Origin: an uncultured Clostridia bacterium
Lineage (GTDB): Bacteria > Bacillota > Clostridia > Oscillospirales > Ruminococcaceae
Assembly (NCBI GenBank): GCA_945931735.1
Contig: CAMEPN010000074.1
Coordinates: 1-7,889 of the forward strand
Direction of reading: 5' to 3'
DNA length: 7,889 nucleotides
Below are positions 1 to 4,061 of the stretch, piece by piece. Under the pieces are notes generated by a model. It was not told where the DNA came from. It saw only the letters and a list, made by a program, of their open reading frames with translations, and made no database searches. How positions within the stretch are numbered: position 1 is the stretch's first letter; every line of letters begins with the position of its first letter. A program made the translations under genes and the position numbers.

Positions 1-884
1 CCGAAATCTCTACCGTTTACCGCCCCATTCTTATCAACAAGGAGAAGTACGTCAACGAGCTTATCGACGGTTATGACGCCGCGGCTGTTCCCGACAACCT
101 CGTCGCGGACAGACTGGACAGCGCGGGTTACTCCATGGCGCGTACTATGGATACCGACGGCGGCTCCGTGCTTCTTTCGCAGGGCGCACACATAAACATA
201 TCCGCGATCTCCTCTAACGCTGTTGACAGCGAGGTCGTGAATATCCGCAAGCTGATGAGCAAGGCGAACGTACCCAACGACGGCAAGCGCTATCTGCTTG
301 TTACACCCGACATTTACGCCGAAATGCTGAAAAGCGACCAGTTCGTCAAGGCTTCCGACCTCGGCGCAGAGCTTATCCAGTCGGGTATTCTCGGCAGAAT
401 GGCGGGCTTTAACATCATCGAATGGAACGACGGCACAGCAAACCTCGCCATGATCGCAGGACACCCGAAATATGCCACCCGCGTGCACGGCTGGAAGGTT
501 CCTATCGCGGTGAACGACCTCAAAGATGGCAAGCACATCGGCGCTTCTGCAGTGCAGGGGCGTGCTGTCTACGGTCACGAGGTACTGCGCAAGAGCGCTA
601 TTTATGCGGTGTTCTCCGCAGGCTCGCTCACGCTGACGCAGGGCGCGCTTGCTTCCGGAAAGTGCAAGGTGACTGTCACCGAAGCGGCTGCCGGCTCTTT
701 CGTTTACCGCATTAACCCCGCGGAGCGCGCGAAGCTCGAAGAGGACTTCACCGCGATCGCGACGACCAACGCTTTCACCTCGAACAGCACTCAGATCGCC
801 TGCGAAAAGGGCGACGTTATCGAGATCATTGACATCGACAGCAGCAAGAAGTGCGTCAAGGTCGGCTACATCACCGTTGCATGA
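1..884 (+). CDS. Major capsid protein, HK97-fold (5' partial)
   Basis: The reading frame is open from base 3 to the TGA at 882-884, giving 293 residues, so the N-terminus lies before the window. The first visible ATG (135) is internal: coding sequence continues upstream of it with sensible residues (YRPILINKEKY, then DAAAVPDNLVADRL). The visible part resembles P22-coat-like, HK97-fold shell proteins of Firmicutes phages: a helical segment, then NVPNDGKRYLLVTPDIYAEM, then SGILGRMAGFNIIEWN, then a strand-rich region. By comparison with such proteins as I remember them, several tens of N-terminal residues are missing. From about base 624 (SLTLTQG) to the end, some 86 residues form a separate beta-rich tail ending in DVIEIIDIDSSKK and VGYITV, likely an Ig-like surface domain. 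The protein should assemble as the icosahedral shell. The gene ends in an ATGA overlap with the connector gene. The capsid call is strong; the exact subfamily is inferred. Confidence 0.88.
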   Translation, partial: EISTVYRPILINKEKYVNELIDGYDAAAVPDNLVADRLDSAGYSMARTMDTDGGSVLLSQGAHINISAISSNAVDSEVVNIRKLMSKANVPNDGKRYLLVTPDIYAEMLKSDQFVKASDLGAELIQSGILGRMAGFNIIEWNDGTANLAMIAGHPKYATRVHGWKVPIAVNDLKDGKHIGASAVQGRAVYGHEVLRKSAIYAVFSAGSLTLTQGALASGKCKVTVTEAAAGSFVYRINPAERAKLEEDFTAIATTNAFTSNSTQIACEKGDVIEIIDIDSSKKCVKVGYITVA

Positions 885-1261
885 TGGTAACGGCGGAGTA
901 TTACACGCAGCATTGGGACAGCGGGTACAGCGGCGATACCGACGAGCTGACCGCCGCGCTTGAGCGGGCGGAGATGATCGTTGACAGGGAAATATTCCTG
1001 TCGGGGTATTCGGCTGCGGCTGTCCCCGATGTGCTCCGCGACGCGGTCAGCCGCGCCGTGTGCGCGCAGGCGGAGTTTATCATCGAAAACGGCGGCGTTT
1101 CGGCGCTGTCGGAAACCTCTGACGGCTCGGTGTCGCTCGGGAAGTTCAGCTATTCGGGCGGGGCGGGGACAAAGGGCGCTTCGGCGGCAAATCTGCTCTG
1201 CGGACAGGCTTGCGCGCTGCTTGAGCCGACGGGGCTTTTGTTTCGGGGGGTGAGCCTGTGA
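881..1261 (+). CDS. Head-tail connector (adaptor) protein, gp6-like
   Basis: This 126-residue protein starts at ATG 881, which overlaps the capsid stop as ATGA. A second ATG follows at once (884) and could be the true start; no good Shine-Dalgarno precedes either, so translation probably depends on termination of the capsid gene. A GTG at 851 in the same frame would add 10 residues but lies well inside the capsid gene and is not preferred. The protein is mainly helical (DELTAALERAEMIVD, residues 21-35; VPDVLRDAVSRAVCAQAEFI, 48-67), followed by a small-residue segment with ALSETSDGSVSLGKFSYS (75-92). This two-part pattern is typical of HK97 gp6 / SPP1 gp15-type adaptors, which form a ring under the portal. 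Position directly after the capsid gene and before the minor capsid genes supports this. The family is inferred from pattern and context, not from a search. Confidence 0.72.
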   Translation: MMVTAEYYTQHWDSGYSGDTDELTAALERAEMIVDREIFLSGYSAAAVPDVLRDAVSRAVCAQAEFIIENGGVSALSETSDGSVSLGKFSYSGGAGTKGASAANLLCGQACALLEPTGLLFRGVSL

Positions 1262-1587
1262 AGCCTATCCCTCGGCCGCTTCTGATACACTCGGCGGAGC
1301 TGTATGCGGTCACTGACGGCGCATGGCAGAGCGAGGAGAAAACGCTGCTCGCAAAGCTGAAAAATATCCGCGTTGAGCCGTGCGAGAAGCTTGTCGTTAC
1401 GTCGGACAACCGCTCCGTAACGCTTGTCGCGTCGCTGTTATACGACTGCCGCAACAGCTCGCCCGAGGTCACGTTCGAGGTCGGGCAGCAGGTCGTTTTC
1501 GGCGGCAGGGAATACCGCGTCGAAACCGTCGAGGAGCTTTACGACAAGCGAAAACTACATCATATCGAGGTGGGGTTATGCTTATAA
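1258..1587 (+). CDS. Putative minor capsid protein 1 (head closure / neck)
   Basis: This 109-residue protein starts with GTG 1258, overlapping the connector stop as GTGA. No ATG lies near, and GGGGGTGA at 1246-1253 is a one-mismatch Shine-Dalgarno 4 bases upstream. The sequence matches the minor capsid protein family of Gram-positive siphophages (Minor_capsid_1, PF10665, recognised from memory): N-terminal PIPRPLLIHSAELY (residues 4-17), KNIRVEPCEKLV (35-46), LLYDCRNSSPEV (60-71), FGGREYRVETVEELYD (81-96) and the ending KLHHIEVGL (99-107). Such beta-barrel proteins probably act as head-closure or stopper parts between connector and tail, the role of SPP1 gp16. 'Minor capsid' is the family's historical name, and the closure role is inferred from position. 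The last codons lie in the first copy of a 15-bp repeat whose second copy precedes the next gene. Confidence 0.82.
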   Translation: MKPIPRPLLIHSAELYAVTDGAWQSEEKTLLAKLKNIRVEPCEKLVVTSDNRSVTLVASLLYDCRNSSPEVTFEVGQQVVFGGREYRVETVEELYDKRKLHHIEVGLCL

Positions 1588-1675
1588 CAGGGTTAAAGCC
1601 TTACAGCCGCAATTCAAGCAGCGGGGAACGCGAGTTGGGTTGCGTCCGGAGGCACTCCGGGAGGTGGGGTTATGC
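1567..1675 (+). repeat. 15-bp direct repeat flanking a short spacer at the minor capsid 1/2 junction
   Basis: The sequence GAGGTGGGGTTATGC occurs at 1567-1581 and again at 1661-1675, a 94-base offset. Both copies include a Shine-Dalgarno (GAGGTG) and an ATG 5 bases after it (ATG 1578 and ATG 1672). Read in the minor capsid 1 frame, the first copy encodes the end EVGLCL-stop. The second copy read the same way would encode EVGLCP-stop and would overlap the ATG of minor capsid 2. The second copy therefore looks like an intact gene junction and the first like a duplicate of it. Similarity fades after the 15 bases, although TAAC recurs 3 bases later in both copies. Confidence 0.85.
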
Positions 1676-1694
1676 CCGTAACGGTGAGCATTAA
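1578..1694 (+). CDS. Possible 38-residue leader-like ORF, doubtful
   Basis: ATG 1578 opens a 38-codon frame ending in TAA at 1692-1694. It begins inside the end of minor capsid 1 and runs through the start of minor capsid 2. A fair ribosome site (GAGGTGGGG, 1567-1575) stands 5 bases or so before the ATG. The predicted peptide (MLITGLKPYSRNSSS at the start, many Arg, Gly and Ser later) resembles nothing I know. Its last residues (RWGYARNG) merely read the downstream ribosome site and start codon out of frame. It may be an accident of the duplicated start region. If translated, its stop lies 22 bases past ATG 1672, so it could influence initiation of minor capsid 2. Confidence 0.2.
   Translation: MLITGLKPYSRNSSSGERELGCVRRHSGRWGYARNGEH
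1646..1660 (+). other. Small hairpin just before the minor capsid 2 ribosome site
   Basis: CCGGAG (1646-1651) pairs perfectly with CTCCGG (1655-1660) around the loop GCA. The 3' arm ends on the first G of the Shine-Dalgarno GGAGGTG (1660-1666). No T-run follows, so it is not a terminator. It may limit or shape ribosome access to the next gene, but that is inference. Confidence 0.5.
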
Positions 1695-2100
1695 TTCGGC
1701 GCAGATATCGGCAAAGATAAGCGCGGCGGGCGAGCGTGCTGTCGGGATAACCGCGCAGCAGATAATCGCCGACATGAATGAATACGTCCCCGACGACCGG
1801 GACGGGCTGAAAGACAGCTCCGCGATACACAGCGATATCGCGCACGGCGAGCTTGTATGGGCGACGCCTTACGCGCGGTACCTCTATCACGGCATTCTGA
1901 TGGTCGACCCGAAAACAGGCTCCGCTTACGCCCGCGAGGGTCAGACGAAGGTCAAGGCTTCGCCGGAGGTGCGGCTGAAATTTGACAAGCTGAAAAACCC
2001 GAAAGCCGGGTCGCACTGGTGCGAGAGAGCGCAGGCGGAGCACGGGGACGAATGGCAGCAGATATTTGAAGCGGCGCTGCGAAAGGAGATGGAGAAATGA
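1672..2100 (+). CDS. Putative minor capsid protein 2 (neck/tail-joining)
   Basis: This 142-residue protein starts at ATG 1672 with a strong Shine-Dalgarno GGAGGTG (1660-1666). It fits the Minor_capsid_2 family (PF11114, recognised from memory). Visible marks are YVPDDRDGLKDSS (residues 38-50), WATPYARYLYHG (63-74), MVDPKTGSAYAREG (77-90), NPKAGSHWCERAQAEHGDEW (109-128) and a charged helical C-terminus. The 'YVP...TG.LKdS...Y..YlyyG...W...A' layout is also that of HK97 gp10-type neck proteins, which join the finished head to the tail. It ends in ATGA overlap with minor capsid 3, and the same stretch (AAAGGAG, 2082-2088) supplies the next ribosome site. Unlike its neighbours it does not overlap the gene before it: an 84-base gap precedes it. 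Confidence 0.8.
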   Translation: MPVTVSINSAQISAKISAAGERAVGITAQQIIADMNEYVPDDRDGLKDSSAIHSDIAHGELVWATPYARYLYHGILMVDPKTGSAYAREGQTKVKASPEVRLKFDKLKNPKAGSHWCERAQAEHGDEWQQIFEAALRKEMEK

Positions 2101-2465
2101 CCCCGCAGGAAAAGGCGGTCGAGGCTTTTCGGAGCTTCGCGCAGGAAATAACGGGCGAGCGCGTGACCGTGGGGCTTCTCCCGACGGAGGGCGGTATCGC
2201 GGTGCAGGTGGTAACGGGCACGCGGGAGTTTACCTCGCTTGACCTTAAAAACCGACGCGCGGTGCTGTCGCTCGATATATTATCAAAAACGACAAGGCAG
2301 GAGCAGGCTTACGGCTGTCTTTGCGCGATAGCGAACGCCTGCGATACGGCAGGGCTTGCCGTGCCCGTGGTGAATGCCTCGGCGCGCAGCGAGCCTTCTT
2401 TTGTGGGCAAGGACGGCAGCGGGTGGATATACTCTCTGTCGGTCAGCCTGCGGATAATAATTTGA
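2097..2465 (+). CDS. Putative minor capsid protein 3 (tail terminator-like)
   Basis: This 122-residue protein starts at ATG 2097, overlapping the previous stop (ATGA), with AAAGGAG at 2082-2088 as ribosome site. It has an N-terminal helix (PQEKAVEAFRSFAQEI, 3-18), then strands (RVTVGLLP, GGIAVQVV), then a basic segment and a strand (KNRRAVLSLDILSKT, 51-65), a central helix (QEQAYGCLCAIANACD, 68-83) and a final strand (GWIYSLSVSLRIII, 109-122). This mixed alpha/beta layout and the position just before the tail tube gene fit the Minor_capsid_3 family (PF12691) and the tail terminator role of lambda gpU or SPP1 gp17, which caps the growing tail and binds the head. The family is from memory; the role rests on position and fold pattern. 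Confidence 0.72.
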   Translation: MTPQEKAVEAFRSFAQEITGERVTVGLLPTEGGIAVQVVTGTREFTSLDLKNRRAVLSLDILSKTTRQEQAYGCLCAIANACDTAGLAVPVVNASARSEPSFVGKDGSGWIYSLSVSLRIII

Positions 2466-2468
2466 TTT

Positions 2469-2485
2469 AAGGAGGAAATTCAATG
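2469..2485 (+). promoter_or_regulatory. Strong ribosome binding site of the tail tube gene
   Basis: AAGGAGGAAA at 2469-2478 is a near-perfect Shine-Dalgarno, 7 bases before ATG 2483. It sits in an AT-rich gap (TTTGATTT...AAATTCA), unlike the overlapping starts upstream. This suits a gene whose product is needed in many copies per virion. Confidence 0.85.
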
Positions 2486-2968
2486 GCACAGACATTACCC
2501 AAGGTGGCGGGCGTTGAGCTTAACCATGAGGTCAAGGCGTTCATCAACACAACGCCGAGCGGTCCGACAGCGACTTACAGCAGTCTTTGCAACGCATTCA
2601 AGAACACCACCACGGCGCTGAATGAAAAGGTTTATTCCGCGTCCTATCTCAGCGACGGCGGATACAGCTCGTCCGCGGTGACGGGCTTCGCGCCAACTGT
2701 TACATTGCAGGGCGACTTTATGGCGGCGGACCCGGTGTGCGCCTATCTCGACAAGGTACAGTGGACGCCCGGCGCGGCGCGTGTTACCGACCTCAAGCTG
2801 GGGCGCAACGGGCAGATAATCACCTGCCCCGTAACGCTGACGCAGATATCCATTGCGGGCGGCGAAAGCACTGACCCCAATGCCGTGACGATAGTCATAT
2901 CCATGAACGGAAAGCCCACCGTCGAGGAGGGCAAGCTTGACGACGACGGCGAGAAAATAACCGTTTAA
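2483..2968 (+). CDS. Major tail (tube) protein
   Basis: This 161-residue protein is rich in Thr, Ser and beta-strand-type segments. It carries LNEKVYSASYLSDGGYSSS (46-64), then VTGFAPTVTLQGDFMAADPV (66-85), then GQIITCPVTLTQISIAGG (110-127) and VTIVISMNGKPTVEEGKL (135-152). The 'NE...Y.dG...s.vTG..pt.t..Gd...gDPv..yl' pattern is that of tail tube proteins of Firmicutes siphophages. Hexamers of such proteins stack into the tube through which DNA leaves. The strong ribosome site before it and the terminator directly after it both point to high, separately set expression, as expected for the most abundant tail protein. No Ig-like extension is present, so this is a minimal tube subunit. The short charged end (DDDGEKITV) is unremarkable. 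Confidence 0.82.
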   Translation: MAQTLPKVAGVELNHEVKAFINTTPSGPTATYSSLCNAFKNTTTALNEKVYSASYLSDGGYSSSAVTGFAPTVTLQGDFMAADPVCAYLDKVQWTPGAARVTDLKLGRNGQIITCPVTLTQISIAGGESTDPNAVTIVISMNGKPTVEEGKLDDDGEKITV

Positions 2969-2978
2969 GTTACAAATA

Positions 2979-3009
2979 CGGCGCGGCAGTGTTCCGCGCC
3001 GCTTTTTTT
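2979..3009 (+). terminator. Intrinsic terminator after the tail tube gene
   Basis: CGGCGCGG (2979-2986) and CCGCGCCG (2994-3001) form a perfect 8-bp GC stem around a 7-base loop (CAGTGTT). A C and then seven T (3003-3009) follow. It begins 10 bases after the tail tube stop. The next gene's ribosome site (AAAGGAG, 3011-3017) starts 1 base after the T-run. Because the operon continues on the same strand, it probably works as a partial terminator that lowers expression of the chaperone and tape measure genes relative to the tube protein. I see no promoter between it and the next gene. Confidence 0.88.
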
Positions 3010-3024
3010 GAAAGGAGCTTAACA

Positions 3025-3441
3025 ATGTACCAGATACGGAGAAGCGAGAAGATTACGGACGCGCTTCAGCTTTGCGACGAGCGCGGCGAGGTATGCGAAA
3101 CGCTGGAGTTCACGGTCGACATCGACGCGATAGCCGCCGAGCTGCGCAGGAGCATTACCGAGGTGACGTCGGCGGAGCAGGCGCTGAAAAAGGCGGTCGG
3201 CGACAAGGACTACGGCGAGGCATACGAGCAGTACGGACGCGCTGTGTGCGGGGTTATTTCTCTGTGCATGGGCGCGGAGAACGCGGCGAGGATAGGCGCG
3301 CATTTCGAGGACAGCTACATCGAGATGTCCGTCGCGGTCGTGCCGTATATCTACGATGTGATACTCCCCCGCGTGAACGAGTGCCTTGCGCGCCGCCGCG
3401 AGCAGCTTAAGAGCATTTACAAGGGCAGGAAGCGCAGATGA
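3025..3441 (+). CDS. Putative tail assembly chaperone, first of pair (DUF6673-like)
   Basis: This 138-residue protein starts at ATG 3025 behind a good ribosome site (AAAGGAG, 3011-3017). An in-frame GTG at 2989 is rejected because it would put the terminator hairpin inside the gene. The N-terminus YQIRRSEKITDALQLCDERG (2-21) is followed by a strand and the segment DIDAIAAELRR (32-42). Two long helices follow (45-60 and 63-80), then MGAENAARIGAHFEDSYIEM (82-101), PYIYDVILPRVNECL (107-121) and a basic tail (RKRR). I recall a family of small proteins of this shape, DUF6673, in Firmicutes phages. Its place between the tube and tape measure genes is that of lambda gpG, so a chaperone that coats the tape measure is the likely role. 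It ends in ATGA overlap with the next gene. Family from memory, role from position. Confidence 0.62.
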   Translation: MYQIRRSEKITDALQLCDERGEVCETLEFTVDIDAIAAELRRSITEVTSAEQALKKAVGDKDYGEAYEQYGRAVCGVISLCMGAENAARIGAHFEDSYIEMSVAVVPYIYDVILPRVNECLARRREQLKSIYKGRKRR

Positions 3442-4061
3442 AGCGCCTATTTTCCCTGTACGATACGTTTCCCGACCGAATAACAGCAGACGGGCGGGAA
3501 TACAGGCTGACGCTGTGGTTTGACCGCGTGCTGCGGTTCATATCGCTGTCCGACGACGGGGAACACACTCCCGAGGAAACAGTTGACGCGGGCTTTGCGT
3601 GGTTAGTCGACTGCCCGAAGCCGCCGCCGTTCGAGGTTCGGGAGAGAGTGCTGCGCAGGGTCATTGACGAGATCATCGCGCCGCCGAAGCGCAGGCTGTC
3701 CTCGCGGAAAAAGCCGCAGAGAGCCGTTGATTTCGATTTCGACGCGGCGGAGATCTACGCGTCGTTCATGCGGGACTACGGCATTGACCTGATAAAGGAG
3801 CAGGGGCGGCTTCACTGGTGTGCGTTCAGCGCGCTGTTCGACGGGCTGTCCGAGAACACGCCCATCAAGCAGATCATGCGCATTCGCGCGGAGGCTATTC
3901 CCGCGCCGACAAGCGGCAACATGGAGTATATCCGGCGGCTGACCGAGCTGAAAACGCTTTACGCGCTGCCGGCGAAGAACGCCCCGCAGACAACGCAGGA
4001 CAGCGGCTGGAACGGGCTGTTTGATATGCTGCTGGCGAATGCGGAGAAAGGAGGGGGATAA
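3438..4061 (+). CDS. Bacteriophage Gp15 family protein (likely tail assembly chaperone, second of pair)
   Basis: This 207-residue protein starts at ATG 3438 inside the preceding stop (ATGA), with a modest AGGA at 3427-3430. It matches the Gp15 family (PF06854, named for a Listeria phage gene just before the tape measure). Key parts are LYDTFPDRITADGREYRLT (7-25, with start LF before it), LWFDRVLRFISL (26-37), a basic linker (KRRLSSRKKPQR, 84-95), the hallmark FDFDAAEIYASFMRDYGIDL (99-118), RLHWCAFSALFDGL (124-137) and IKQIMRIRAEAIP (143-155). Its frame is -1 relative to the previous gene, as in lambda G/T, but the frame is closed by TAA at 3408-3410 and I see no slippery heptamer in the remaining 30 bases, so separate, coupled initiation is more likely. 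It ends at TAATG, sharing one base with the tape measure start. The family call is firm; the function is inferred. Confidence 0.85.
   Translation: MKRLFSLYDTFPDRITADGREYRLTLWFDRVLRFISLSDDGEHTPEETVDAGFAWLVDCPKPPPFEVRERVLRRVIDEIIAPPKRRLSSRKKPQRAVDFDFDAAEIYASFMRDYGIDLIKEQGRLHWCAFSALFDGLSENTPIKQIMRIRAEAIPAPTSGNMEYIRRLTELKTLYALPAKNAPQTTQDSGWNGLFDMLLANAEKGGG

Noticed and set aside
851..880. Alternative GTG start at 851 for the connector gene
   Set aside because: It lies 34 bases inside the capsid gene. ATG 881 or 884 gives the usual stop-start overlap and a protein that begins at the expected place.
2989..3024. Alternative GTG start at 2989 for the first chaperone gene
   Set aside because: It would place the 3' arm and T-run of the terminator inside the gene and ignore the good ribosome site before ATG 3025.
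3411..3441. A -1 programmed frameshift site joining the two chaperone genes
   Set aside because: I read the bases codon by codon and found no X XXY YYZ heptamer; the overlap ATGA explains the arrangement.
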